Shown: positions 1 through 8,320 of the stretch, piece after piece
How positions within the stretch are numbered: position 1 is the first letter of the stretch
How the letters are laid out: each line of letters opens with the position of its first letter
From: Ornithinimicrobium murale
Lineage (GTDB): Bacteria > Actinomycetota > Actinomycetes > Actinomycetales > Dermatophilaceae
Length of the DNA: 64,000 nt
Direction of reading: 5' to 3'
NCBI RefSeq assembly: GCF_003352835.1
Contig: NZ_QLVD01000026.1
Span: 1-64,000 of the forward strand
Translations under genes and position numbers: made by a program
The notes under the pieces: generated by a model
Told to the model about the DNA's origin: nothing
Seen by the model: the letters and a program-made list of their open reading frames with translations, nothing else
Database searches by the model: none

Positions 1-366
1 CCAGTGGAAAAGCCGGGCAGACCGGCAGTTCACGCGCGCCCTCACGACCCTCGCCCCGTCACAGACCTGACCCCGTCCTACAGCGGCCCATCCACCTGCC
101 CATCGGTGGATCGAGGCTAAGGCGGCCGCGCGCTCGGCCGGGCTCAACGTCGCCAGTGTCTGCTGCGCCTGCCGGATCTCACGCAGTCGGCGCAGACAGC
201 CGTCAAGCTGCGCCCAGGCCTCGTCCTGGCTGCTGGCGATCTCCAGCAGCCGGCCGATCTGTGCCGGGCTGCGCGGTGCGTTCTGGTCTGTCACGACCTC
301 CCTAAGCCACGCCCGGGGCCCTTCACGACCGGACCGGCTGGCCACACTCCTGCTGAGGGTGTCCAT
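1..366 (-). CDS. Partial hypothetical protein running off the left edge
   Basis: An open frame on the minus strand begins with ATG that overlaps the TGA of the upstream gene (TGATG), so it looks like the next member of the same operon. An internal GTG about 24 codons in is an alternative start. The first 90 or so residues are helix-prone, rich in Ala, Gln, Arg and Glu (motif SPAERAAAL), and the part nearest the edge looks less protein-like. It is truncated by the window. No family was recognised. Confidence 0.4.
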   Translation of the reverse strand, partial: MDTLSRSVASRSGREGPRAWLREVVTDQNAPRSPAQIGRLLEIASSQDEAWAQLDGCLRRLREIRQAQQTLATLSPAERAAALASIHRWAGGWAAVGRGQVCDGARVVRARVNCRSARLFHW

Positions 367-1163
367 CAACCCGCCCTGTCCAGGTTCCGGACGGATGCTG
401 CCAGCACTTGCAGCGTGCGGGTTCCTTGCCGCTTGACCTTGCCCCCGGGCACCCCCAGGGTCTCCCCGACCGTGTCGACGACCTTGCTGGCTGTCAGGCC
501 GGCGTACTGGCTGGGCCGCGCCCCGACCTCGTCGGCCACCTCCGCCAAAAGCAGCACGAGATCCCGGTCTGCCTCGGCGATCAGGTGCTCGGCACAGGCC
601 CGGTCCAGAATCCTGCTCAGGTAGTTCCGGCGCTCACCAGAATCGTCTTCGACACCGCCGTGGTGGTCCCACACCTGCGTGGCTGGATCGACGGGCACCG
701 TGTGCGCCCACGTGCGATCCTCACGGCCGACCTGGGAGCGGACCATCAGCTCGCGCAACACCCCTGCCCTGGTGTCGCACTTGATGTTGGCGGCGACCTT
801 TCGACGCCGGCGCCAGGAGAAGGTCCGCACCTCTACCCACAGCTGCGCTGCCACGAGTTCATCGCTACGCGTCGTCATCCGGTGCAGCCCGGCCGCTACC
901 CGGGTGGCTGCCGGCAGCAGCGTCCACGCCAGCACCGCGGCCGCGGCCCGGTCATCACCACCGTCTGTCGCGGCCAGCTCAGCCAACGCGACCAACGGTT
1001 CGTCCGAGACCGCTGGGCGCTGGCACCGTGCCCACGCCCGGAACTCTTCGGGGCCGCGTACTACGCCCAGTACGGGGTGGCTCCTAGCCCAGCTTTCCCA
1101 CTTGTCCCGTGCCTCGTCCAGCAGACCGGACTGGGCAAGCCCTAATGCGCTCTCCACGCTCAT
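366..1163 (-). CDS. Hypothetical protein, possible sigma-like C-terminus
   Basis: 265 residues. The ATG at 1163 is chosen because GAAGGGA precedes it by a normal distance; the open frame upstream of it is low in protein character. The N-terminal third is Ala-rich with helices that contain WESWARSHP. The C-terminal 80 residues (LLLAEVADEVGARPSQYAG then ASKVVDTVGETLGVPGG) resemble the helix-turn-helix layout of sigma factor region 4, an impression only. It lies downstream of the Tad pilus operon on the same strand with a gap of about 290 bases after two tiny frames, so it may be a separately transcribed accessory gene of the element. Function unknown. Confidence 0.6.
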   Translation of the reverse strand: MSVESALGLAQSGLLDEARDKWESWARSHPVLGVVRGPEEFRAWARCQRPAVSDEPLVALAELAATDGGDDRAAAAVLAWTLLPAATRVAAGLHRMTTRSDELVAAQLWVEVRTFSWRRRRKVAANIKCDTRAGVLRELMVRSQVGREDRTWAHTVPVDPATQVWDHHGGVEDDSGERRNYLSRILDRACAEHLIAEADRDLVLLLAEVADEVGARPSQYAGLTASKVVDTVGETLGVPGGKVKRQGTRTLQVLAASVRNLDRAG

Positions 1164-1450
1164 CGCAGGATCCCTTCGTTCGCCGTGTATGACACGGCTT
1201 GAAGGTGCCCTGCTGGTGTTACCGGTCCCGTTCCCCTCACTGCCCGAAATCAGGGGGGAACGGCAGAGGGAACGTCGCAAACCCGCAGGTCAACGTGCGT
1301 TCCCCAGAAAGGTTCAGCTTCTCGCCCCGAATGGGTTGCGCTTGCGCTCGATCACCTTCCCTGCCGGGGGCGTGGTCACCTCTGGTGAGGCCCGAGAGAC
1401 GCACCGGTGAAGCATGAGGCGCGGCGACGAACTTAACCCCTGGGGCCGGT

Positions 1451-1537
1451 TCACCTTGCTGCCATCAGTGCCACGCCGACGAGGACAAGGAGGGCCAAGG
1501 CAGCCACCCCGCCGACCCACCACGTCCATAGGGTCAC
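1451..1537 (-). CDS. Putative 28-residue membrane peptide
   Basis: A GTG-initiated frame of 28 residues that starts two bases after the stop of the preceding tiny frame. It is almost entirely one hydrophobic helix (TLWTWWVGGVAALALLVLVG) ending in Ala-Ala-Arg, which fits a single-pass membrane microprotein. It lies at the end of the Tad operon. The 287 bases between it and the next gene downstream hold nothing else I can support. Small hydrophobic frames arise by chance, so confidence is low. Confidence 0.35.
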   Translation of the reverse strand: MTLWTWWVGGVAALALLVLVGVALMAAR

Positions 1538-1539
1538 GC

Positions 1540-1599
1540 TCAATACCAGGGGGCCAGGCCACCGACGATGGCGTGGTACATGGCTTCTTGGATTCCCAT
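1540..1599 (-). CDS. Putative 19-residue peptide after the LysM gene
   Basis: A short ATG frame (MGIQEAMYHAIVGGLAPWY) 23 bases downstream of the LysM-BTAD gene and directly ahead of the membrane microprotein frame, with TGA-GC-GTG spacing between them. The Shine-Dalgarno sequence is weak. It may be a leader peptide coupling translation of the next frame, or chance. Confidence 0.25.
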   Translation of the reverse strand: MGIQEAMYHAIVGGLAPWY

Positions 1600-1622
1600 G
1601 GGTCCGGCACTTTTCTCTACGG

Positions 1623-4600
1623 TTAGCTGGCCTTGTTCCAGTTGCGTGTGGCGAGCACGCGCCGGGTGCGTTCGGACAGTTCTTCGGGTGCTCGTCCGTC
1701 GTCGGACCGGTTGGTCACCTCCTGATCCAGGATCCGTTGGGCTTCGGCTTCGTTGCCCTCGGCCTCGGCGACGGCGGCCAGGTCCAGCCGTGGGATCTCT
1801 GCGTCTGGGGCGGCCAGCGCTGCGCATTCGGCTGCGGCTCGGGCGGTGCGCAGTTCGCCGGTGTGCAGGCCCCACGTGGTGACGGTGTGTGCGACGTCGA
1901 CGACCGCGTTCGTCATGTGGTGGTCGAGTCGGTCGCCTTCGTACAACCAGTTCCACCCGCCTTCACGGACCGAGTCGAATGGTGTCCCGGTGACCAGGTC
2001 CAGGGCGGCGCGTAGGTCCGCGATCCCGGACTCTCCCCCACGGGCTGCTGCCCGGACCCGCAGGCGCCTGAAAAGCTCGGTGTCGACCAGGACTCCAAGC
2101 GCTTGATAGACGCCCATGCCGCGCTGTTTGCCCTGGGGGGACTTGATCGCGTCCGGGATGTGCTTCTCGCCGGTGCGCGGGTCCAGCCCGAGCCACTCCC
2201 GCAGGGTGTGAATGTCCACACGAGCCCGTTCCCGCTTGACGTTGAATGCCTCGGCCAGTTGCGCCGACGTGGAGCCGTGGGGTCGTAGCAACAGGTAGGC
2301 CAGCATCTCGGTGTAGTACGGCACCCGGTTCATGGCCGCTCGCGCGTCGCCGTTGGTGCGTGCTTTCACGGGGCCAAGCAGAGTCAGCCGCGGAAGCGGG
2401 CACTCTGGTGCGTGCCAGGCGGCCAGGTCCTCATCCAGTGTGGGGTCGGCCTGCAGAACGTCGTGAGCTACGTCGGCCGGGACCTGGGGCGAGAGGGTGG
2501 CGAGGTCCTGCTCGGTTGTCGCGCCGTGCTGCAGGTAGTCCTCGTCCCGGTCGTCCAGCAGGGTGCTGGTGTCCGGCTCAGTGTCCGCCTCGCGCGGGAC
2601 GGTGTTCTCTGGGCGTAGTCCCCCTGCTGCGTCTGCGTAGGCCGCCCACCCGTCGGTCGCGTCCTCATCGTGGGGCACGACCGTGTCTTGCAGGTTCTCG
2701 CTCTGCGCGAGGAGCGCGGCGCACCCTGCTGCCTCATCACTGGTCAACCCGACCGCCACCAGGTCCAGGCCGGCGGCTGCGATCCGCAGCCGCCCGTGGC
2801 CGGTCAGTTCGATCTGCAGACCGGAGGCTTCCGGGCCGGCAGCTCTCGGTGCCGTCATCACCACCGCTGTGCTCGTGTACCCCCGGTGGTCGCTCAGGAT
2901 CTTCACCAGCTCGTCCAGGTCCGAGTTCGGCCCGGTGGCACCCAGGAGCACGACCCTGGCGGGCCAGAGGTCATCACCGACCTGGCCTGCTCGTGCGGCG
3001 ACATCGGAGTCGACCTGAAGCTCGGCCGCCCGGTCCACGAGGTTGACCGCCTCGCTCAAGGCGTCGGCCACGGCCTGACCCTCAGGCTCGTGGTAGCGGA
3101 TCTGCGTGCGGTTCATCGGCTCGAGCTCGGAGGCGACACCGACGCAGTCCACCGTCACATCACGTCCCCACGGGGTGCTGGGTGCTTGGGCGGCCAGGAA
3201 CCGGACGAAGTCTGCGGTGAACGTCTCATCACCGGTGAGGGTCACGACGTGGGCCGCTTCGAAGTTCAGCAACCACACTTCCCCGTTCTCGCCCTCCCCG
3301 ATCGGCAGGACCAACGGGTAGGGGGCTTGGGCGCTGGGGTCCAGCGGGCCGGCTTCGGTCAGGGGCGCGGTGCTGGGGTAGCACCATCGCATCTTCTCGT
3401 TGTCGCCTTCCCAGGGGCCGGGTAGGTCGCACGGAGCGTCCAGGTGCGCGACCACTCCCTCGCTGGCCAGTTCTACCGCAAGGATCTCCGGGAGCCGGTG
3501 CCCTTCGCGAGCTGCTCCGGTGGCGAGCCGTCGCAACACCTCATCGAGCATCTCCACGGTCACGGCCGCTCGAGGCCCGACCGAGACGATCGTCCTCTCG
3601 ACGGGGCCGAGTTCGCTCGCTGGGGCGGCGATCGCCCGTCCCGGCCGACGTGCCCGGAACTGGGCTGCTCGGCGGTGTCGCAGCGCTGCCCACAGTCCGG
3701 CCGCGAGGATCCCTCCGGCGCCCGCGAGGCCGGTCAGTAACCACGGGGCAGATTCCCCAGCGTCCTGGGATGAGTCTGCGCCGCTCTCAGGCTGGGAGAT
3801 GTCCGTGAGCGCTGCGGCGACCTCGGGGTCACCCTGTTCCTGACCCTCCGGGGCCGGTTCTCCGAGGTCCTCCCCGTGGCCCAGCGTCTCCCGAGCCGTG
3901 GCGGTGATCGGGCCGGTGGTCTTCTGGTCGGCCGGAGCAGAATCGGTCACCGGCGGTGACGGTGGCGCTTCCTCCTCGACGATCTGTGCCGGTTTGGGTT
4001 CGGCACTCTGGCCCGGATCGCCGTCTTCCGTGTGCGCCGCACCGGTGGGCACGGCCAATGTCCATCCAACGTCGATCACGTCAGGGTCGGTGAGCCGGGC
4101 ACCCCCGGGTTGGGTAATCCCTGCCGAGGCTTGCGCTATCTCCCGATACCGGGCGGGGTCGCCCAGGTGGTCCGCCGCGATCTGGGTCAGGGTGTCTCCC
4201 GGTTGCACGATGTACTGGTCGTGACCTTCCGGGACGCTCGGCGGGGCCTCCGCAGGCTGCTGGACCGGGACGCTCAGCACCCACCCTGGCTGAAGGAAGT
4301 CAGGCTGGTCAATCAGGTGGGTGTTAGCGGCGGCTATCTTCGGGTACTCCCCGCCCGCGCCCAGATACTGTTCGGCCAGCGACCAGAGGGTGTCCCCCGG
4401 TCGCACGGTGTGTTCCACCCCGCTGCGCGTCTCTTCCTGCTGCTCCTGCCGGCCGTCCTGCTCACTGTTCTCGGGTGCTGGTGTTTCGACGGGTGCGCTC
4501 ACCGCGACCGGGGCAGTGACCGTCATCTCGTGCACAGGAATGGTTTGTGCGCCTCCGGTGGCGTTCGCGGCGACCGGTGCTGTGACGAACAGCAGGGCCG

Positions 4601-4931
4601 CGGTCCCTACCAGTTTCCGGGCGGCTCCTTGGGGCAGCTGCAGACCGGGCAGCCGGGGCGCTCTGATCCCACGGGCTTTAGCCGCGAGCTCGATCAGGAT
4701 GGCCACGGCGAGGAAGGCCCAGGCAGCCCAGGCTGCCAGCACGAACAGGCTCAGGAGCAGCGACCCGTCATCTGGCCGGGTCAATCGGCCCCAGAGTTCC
4801 CCGAGGGACGGTGCCTGGCTCATGGAGGGGGTGGCGCCGATGTTGACCAGCAGCACCGGCACCCCGGCGATCAGTCCGATGATCACCACGGTGGCGACCA
4901 GGCCGATCAGACGCTGCGCAAGGTTTCTCAC
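1623..4931 (-). CDS. LysM and BTAD domain membrane protein of the Tad locus
   Basis: 1102 residues, GTG start overlapping the previous stop by four bases (GTGA). Hydrophobic segments lie at about 9-31, 57-80 and 106-122. Two LysM domains follow at about 173-222 (TVRPGDTLWSLAEQYLG) and 239-295 (IVQPGDTLTQIAADHLG), which bind peptidoglycan. Another membrane segment (LLTGLAGAGGILAAGLWAAL) lies near residue 400. The last 250 residues look like the winged-helix and TPR-like bacterial transcriptional activator domain (BTAD) of SARP regulators. Such large LysM-BTAD proteins are known beside actinobacterial Tad/Flp loci. A role in anchoring the pilus machine to the wall or sensing assembly is inference; DNA binding by a membrane-tethered domain is untested. 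Confidence 0.8.
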   Translation of the reverse strand: MRNLAQRLIGLVATVVIIGLIAGVPVLLVNIGATPSMSQAPSLGELWGRLTRPDDGSLLLSLFVLAAWAAWAFLAVAILIELAAKARGIRAPRLPGLQLPQGAARKLVGTAALLFVTAPVAANATGGAQTIPVHEMTVTAPVAVSAPVETPAPENSEQDGRQEQQEETRSGVEHTVRPGDTLWSLAEQYLGAGGEYPKIAAANTHLIDQPDFLQPGWVLSVPVQQPAEAPPSVPEGHDQYIVQPGDTLTQIAADHLGDPARYREIAQASAGITQPGGARLTDPDVIDVGWTLAVPTGAAHTEDGDPGQSAEPKPAQIVEEEAPPSPPVTDSAPADQKTTGPITATARETLGHGEDLGEPAPEGQEQGDPEVAAALTDISQPESGADSSQDAGESAPWLLTGLAGAGGILAAGLWAALRHRRAAQFRARRPGRAIAAPASELGPVERTIVSVGPRAAVTVEMLDEVLRRLATGAAREGHRLPEILAVELASEGVVAHLDAPCDLPGPWEGDNEKMRWCYPSTAPLTEAGPLDPSAQAPYPLVLPIGEGENGEVWLLNFEAAHVVTLTGDETFTADFVRFLAAQAPSTPWGRDVTVDCVGVASELEPMNRTQIRYHEPEGQAVADALSEAVNLVDRAAELQVDSDVAARAGQVGDDLWPARVVLLGATGPNSDLDELVKILSDHRGYTSTAVVMTAPRAAGPEASGLQIELTGHGRLRIAAAGLDLVAVGLTSDEAAGCAALLAQSENLQDTVVPHDEDATDGWAAYADAAGGLRPENTVPREADTEPDTSTLLDDRDEDYLQHGATTEQDLATLSPQVPADVAHDVLQADPTLDEDLAAWHAPECPLPRLTLLGPVKARTNGDARAAMNRVPYYTEMLAYLLLRPHGSTSAQLAEAFNVKRERARVDIHTLREWLGLDPRTGEKHIPDAIKSPQGKQRGMGVYQALGVLVDTELFRRLRVRAAARGGESGIADLRAALDLVTGTPFDSVREGGWNWLYEGDRLDHHMTNAVVDVAHTVTTWGLHTGELRTARAAAECAALAAPDAEIPRLDLAAVAEAEGNEAEAQRILDQEVTNRSDDGRAPEELSERTRRVLATRNWNKAS

Positions 4932-5356
4932 TGCTCACTCCCGTCGACGGCCCGGACCACCCGGGACGTGCCTTCACCGGTCACTGTCACCGAGTCGACC
5001 CCGATAAGACCGAGCACTTTCGTTGAGTAGCTGTCCGTCGCGGTGACCACGATCGTCGTACCCGACTGGAGACTGACCGTGCCGGAGACGCCCGCGGTCG
5101 CCAGGTACTGTTCCCCAGCAGACATCGCCCGTGCACTGTTGGTGCTCACTCCCAGCCCGTGCGCGGCGGCCGTGTTCTCCAGTTCCTGCCCAGCCGCTCG
5201 AGCGGCCTCATTGGCCACCGTCTCTGCTCGGTGCCGAGCCTGATCGGCCCCGACCATGTCGACCACCAACCCGAACATCAGCATGACCCCGAAAGTCGTG
5301 ACTGCCAGCCATGCGCTGATGGACCCACGCTCACGGGCCTGCAGGAGTTGTCTCAT
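4928..5356 (-). CDS. TadG/TadE-like pilus assembly protein
   Basis: 142 residues. The ATG at 5356 overlaps the upstream stop as TGATG; upstream codons in frame are antisense-like and were dropped. The N-terminus reads ERGSISAWLAVTTFGVMLMF, a TadE/TadG-type pseudopilin start with one transmembrane helix at about 15-35, followed by a mostly hydrophilic domain with repeated Thr/Val strands (TIVVTATDSY). It probably belongs to the minor-pilin components that help assemble Flp pili in the cell envelope. Third of three consecutive pseudopilin genes. Confidence 0.75.
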   Translation of the reverse strand: MRQLLQARERGSISAWLAVTTFGVMLMFGLVVDMVGADQARHRAETVANEAARAAGQELENTAAAHGLGVSTNSARAMSAGEQYLATAGVSGTVSLQSGTTIVVTATDSYSTKVLGLIGVDSVTVTGEGTSRVVRAVDGSEQ

Positions 5357-5790
5357 CACCCTCGCCCCCGGTGACTGTCCAGTGGACTGGTGGTGGTGGC
5401 GCTCAGCGTCCTGACTCCCGACCCGGGTGGCAACCACAGGCCTGAACCATCCACCGTGCAGGTCACGGTGACCTGCACGGTTCCTGGTGTTCCGACCGGA
5501 GCGGCGAATGCCGAGGTGTCCACCGTGACCTCCTGGCTGATGCATCCCAGCCCCTCCTCCTCCAATGTTGAGTAGGCGGCTGACTGGGCAGCTGCTCGTG
5601 CCGTCCCGGCGTCTCTGGCGATGGATGCCGCTCGGGCCGCCTCGTCGGCTGCGGACTGCACCCCTTCGTCGGCGAAACTGACCCAGCCGCCGAAGATCAC
5701 GAGTGCGAGCAAGGCCAGGAAGGCGGGGACGGTGATCGCCAGTTCGGTGGTCATCGACCCCCGCTCCTGCGCACCGGGTTGCCGGCTCAT
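5356..5790 (-). CDS. TadE-like minor pilin
   Basis: 144 residues, ATG at 5790 overlapping the previous stop (ATGA). The signature is near the N-terminus: QERGSMTTELAITVPAFLAL, that is a Gly-Ser-Met-Thr-Thr-Glu turn into a hydrophobic helix, typical of TadE pseudopilins whose conserved Glu sits five residues after the processing Gly. The rest is a small extracytoplasmic domain with two Cys residues (GLGCIS and VTCTVDG) that could form a disulfide. Located between two similar genes, so the operon encodes three distinct minor pilins. Confidence 0.8.
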   Translation of the reverse strand: MSRQPGAQERGSMTTELAITVPAFLALLALVIFGGWVSFADEGVQSAADEAARAASIARDAGTARAAAQSAAYSTLEEEGLGCISQEVTVDTSAFAAPVGTPGTVQVTVTCTVDGSGLWLPPGSGVRTLSATTTSPLDSHRGRG

Positions 5791-6209
5791 CCGGTCACTC
5801 GTTCCACTGGCCGCGACGCGGACTGGGTGATGGAAGGGTTCAGGAACGGCAACAGGCTCACGCACTCCCCGGTGACTGTGACGGTCGCCTCCACCCCCGT
5901 GCGGGCACCTGAAACTGACTGGCCTTTCAGCAGGTCAGTGCTCGAGGCCCGCACGGTTGCCGCTGCGATCCCGTCCGCCACGGACGCATCCTCCCCTGCC
6001 GCCACTCGGGCACCCTCCTGGGCGGCGCTCAGAGCAACAGACCGGGCGTAATAGTAGACGCCCGCTTGCATCGTCCCGAAGAACAAGGTGATCACCACGG
6101 CGAGGATCATCGATGCCTCTACCGCTGCCGTACCCCGATCGCTCAGCCGGAGCCAGCCGCGGAAGCGGGCGGCCCGCTCCGCGCTGGACACCTTGGACCA
6201 GGGCACCAT
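5787..6209 (-). CDS. TadE-like minor pilin
   Basis: 140 residues. ATG at 6209 is chosen since GAGGG sits eight bases upstream and the preceding pilin gene ends at 6224. The segment SDRGTAAVEASMILAVVITL has the pseudopilin pattern of a charged N-terminus, Gly, a Glu five residues later and a long hydrophobic helix. A helical region rich in Ala (VALSAAQEGARVAAGEDAS) follows, then a beta-rich tail. Probable minor pilin of the Flp/Tad pilus, secreted through the TadA/TadB/TadC machine encoded upstream. Confidence 0.78.
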   Translation of the reverse strand: MVPWSKVSSAERAARFRGWLRLSDRGTAAVEASMILAVVITLFFGTMQAGVYYYARSVALSAAQEGARVAAGEDASVADGIAAATVRASSTDLLKGQSVSGARTGVEATVTVTGECVSLLPFLNPSITQSASRPVERVTG

Positions 6210-6223
6210 CACCGACGCCCTCT

Positions 6224-6406
6224 TTACTGGGGTAGCTTGTCGAGCTCGTTGTTGACGAGGCTGGTGACCACGCCCACGACCAGGATCGCCAGGCCGACGA
6301 CGCCGGCCAGGATCAGCGCCCACTCCGCGACGCCGTACCCGGCCTCCTTGGCCTGGCCGCTGAGTGTCCGCTTCACACCCCAGTAGTAGTTGTACAGAGC
6401 CTGCAT
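6224..6406 (-). CDS. flp: Flp-type major pilin
   Basis: 60 residues, the expected size for an Flp prepilin, with a very strong ribosome site (GGAGAAGGA) ahead of ATG 6406. The processing region reads AGYGVAEWALILAGVVGLAI: cleavage is expected after the Gly at AG/YGVAE, leaving the conserved Glu at mature position 5. Most Flp pilins have Glu-Tyr at 5-6; here it is Glu-Trp. A gap of 97 bases separates it from tadC, the longest gap in the core of the operon, and may hold a processing or promoter site that raises pilin expression. No prepilin peptidase gene (TadV/CpaA type) is seen in the window. Confidence 0.85.
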   Translation of the reverse strand: MQALYNYYWGVKRTLSGQAKEAGYGVAEWALILAGVVGLAILVVGVVTSLVNNELDKLPQ

Positions 6407-6503
6407 GGTTCCTTCTCCTCCATGTGATTGCTTATTCCAGTTGTTCTTCTTGCACGTCGGTTGTCTTGGGTTCCCTAAGGTCGGGACATGGCCTCTCAGT
6501 CCT

Positions 6504-7418
6504 CTACCCCCTCCCCAGCAGCCGCAACAGCATCGGGGTGATGAGCATGACTGCGAACAGCAGCCCGAGGAACGTCATCGGGACGACCATCTGCTGGTTG
6601 ATCGCATTCCCCTCGTCCTTCTCCTGCGCCAACATGGCTTTGCGCATGGCGACGCTGCGGGACAGCAGGTGCTCGTAGATCTGTGCTCCGCTCTCGCCGC
6701 CACCCAGTTGCATGATGTCGGCCAGCTCACCCAGCTCCGGCAGCCGCAACTCCAGGCCCAGGTCCCGCAACCCGTCCCACGCGGCCTCACCAGCCAGGTC
6801 AGAACGCAGCAGGTCCTCGGCCAGTCGCCGGAACACCCAGGAGTCGCCGACCTGCGCGGCCTTCTCCAGCGCAGCCCGCGGGCCTAGTGAGGAGTTGCGT
6901 TCCAGTGCCACCAGGTCCAGGTAGGCGACCAGGGCACGGGAGAACTCCGCACGGGCCCTCTTGGCACGTCGACGAATCTGCTGATCCGGCAGCAAGAACC
7001 CCGCGGCCGCCAATGCCACGCTGCCCAGCGCCGGCAGCGCCACGGACGGCGCGTGTCCCTGCACCACGGTCAGCAGGAGGACAGCTAACGGTGGTGTGGC
7101 CAGCCCGATGACAGCTCCGACGATCTTCTCGCCCAGGAACCGTGCCCGGGTGACGCCCAGGATCGCCAGATCCTCATTCGGTGGGGCACCGACCCACACC
7201 TGACTGGGCAACCTGCCCTCGGCCCACACCCCCAGCCGCTCCTGCCGTCCTGTGTGCCTGACCACCTGGGCGGCTCTGCGCCTGCGGATCCGCTCGGGGG
7301 ACAGCCGCTCCAGCGTCTCCGCCAAATCAGGGTCAGCTGGCGCCAGTCGCCATACCAGCAGCGCCAGACCCACGCCGACAAGGGCGCCAGCCATCATGGC
7401 CACCTGCAGCGCGCTCAC
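6504..7418 (-). CDS. tadC: Tad pilus inner-membrane platform protein TadC
   Basis: 304 residues, GTG start overlapping the end of tadB by four bases. It has the type II secretion system F domain layout: an N-terminal membrane helix (VAMMAGALVGVGLALLVW), a pair of helices near 105-150, a cytoplasmic four-helix region and a C-terminal helix (MTFLGLLFAVMLITPMLLRL). The motif GGGESGAQIYEHLLSRS in the cytoplasmic part is typical of TadC. Together with TadB it forms the membrane platform that couples ATP hydrolysis by TadA to pilin extraction. Confidence 0.88.
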   Translation of the reverse strand: MSALQVAMMAGALVGVGLALLVWRLAPADPDLAETLERLSPERIRRRRAAQVVRHTGRQERLGVWAEGRLPSQVWVGAPPNEDLAILGVTRARFLGEKIVGAVIGLATPPLAVLLLTVVQGHAPSVALPALGSVALAAAGFLLPDQQIRRRAKRARAEFSRALVAYLDLVALERNSSLGPRAALEKAAQVGDSWVFRRLAEDLLRSDLAGEAAWDGLRDLGLELRLPELGELADIMQLGGGESGAQIYEHLLSRSVAMRKAMLAQEKDEGNAINQQMVVPMTFLGLLFAVMLITPMLLRLLGRG

Positions 7419-8320
7419 GAGACCAGCCCCCGGGCACCGGCACTCTCACTGCGGTACTTCGCCGCCACCGATGGCCCCACGAACCGTGGCAGGGGCTTCT
7501 CTACCGCGATCTGGCGCAACCACAGCAGCAAACCCAGGTAGGCGGCGATCAGCACACCCGCAAGCATCTGCCCGAGGAGAGTGTTGGTGTAGGGCTCGAC
7601 ATAGTCGCCACGAAACGCGAGGAAGGTGAGGAACCCAGCCGTGATCACCGTCACCTGCCGGCTCGTCCGTCGTGGCTTGCGTCGCTCGGTCTCGATGTCT
7701 TGCCGTGCGCTGACCTCCAGGGCCACAGCTTCAGCGAGGTTATCCAGCACGTCCCGCAGCCCCCCGGAGCGCCGGTCCGCCGCCAGCAGCAACGACGCGG
7801 CGATCCGGTCGCCGGTGACGTCATCGAGATCATCGGCGAGAAGTCGAAGTGCTGGTTCGGTGTGCCACCCCGACCGCAACCGTGCGGACAGTTGGGACAC
7901 CGGGGCACGGATCGCGGCGGGTGCGTTCACTGCCGTCAGGTGGATGGCCTGCTCCAGTCCCACCCCAGCGGTGAGCACCCCTGCCAGGCTGCGAGTCCAC
8001 TCGGCCATTCCGTCCAGCTTGGCGATGACCTTCCCCGCCGCAGGAGGGGTCAACAGGTGCGTCACGACCACCGCGATAGCCGGTACCGCAGCCACGGCGA
8101 TCACCCACCCCGTGGTGAAGGCGATCACCGCGCCGATCACGCCACCGACGAGGCCAATGAGTTTGATCCGTGAACTGGTTCGTGCCAGAACGGACCCGCT
8201 CGGCTTGGCTCTACGCGGCCGGGCTGGCCCAGGGTCGGCCGGCCGCATCCCCACGATGATGCCTATCACCCCGGTCACGATGAGCGCCCCGCAGAGAGCA
8301 GCGGCCGCCACCTGGCTCAC
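7415..8320 (-). CDS. tadB: Tad pilus inner-membrane platform protein TadB
   Basis: 301 residues, GTG start overlapping the stop of tadA (GTGA). T2SSF-domain protein with membrane helices at the N-terminus, at about 55-90 (GLVGGVIGAVIAFTTGWVIA) and near the C-terminus (LLGQMLAGVLIAAYLGLLLW). The cytoplasmic helix bundle contains GLEQAIHLTAVNAPAAIRAP and LLLAADRRSGGLRDVL, which match the TadB pattern. It works with TadC as the inner-membrane platform for Flp pilus assembly. Confidence 0.88.
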   Translation of the reverse strand: MSQVAAAALCGALIVTGVIGIIVGMRPADPGPARPRRAKPSGSVLARTSSRIKLIGLVGGVIGAVIAFTTGWVIAVAAVPAIAVVVTHLLTPPAAGKVIAKLDGMAEWTRSLAGVLTAGVGLEQAIHLTAVNAPAAIRAPVSQLSARLRSGWHTEPALRLLADDLDDVTGDRIAASLLLAADRRSGGLRDVLDNLAEAVALEVSARQDIETERRKPRRTSRQVTVITAGFLTFLAFRGDYVEPYTNTLLGQMLAGVLIAAYLGLLLWLRQIAVEKPLPRFVGPSVAAKYRSESAGARGLVS

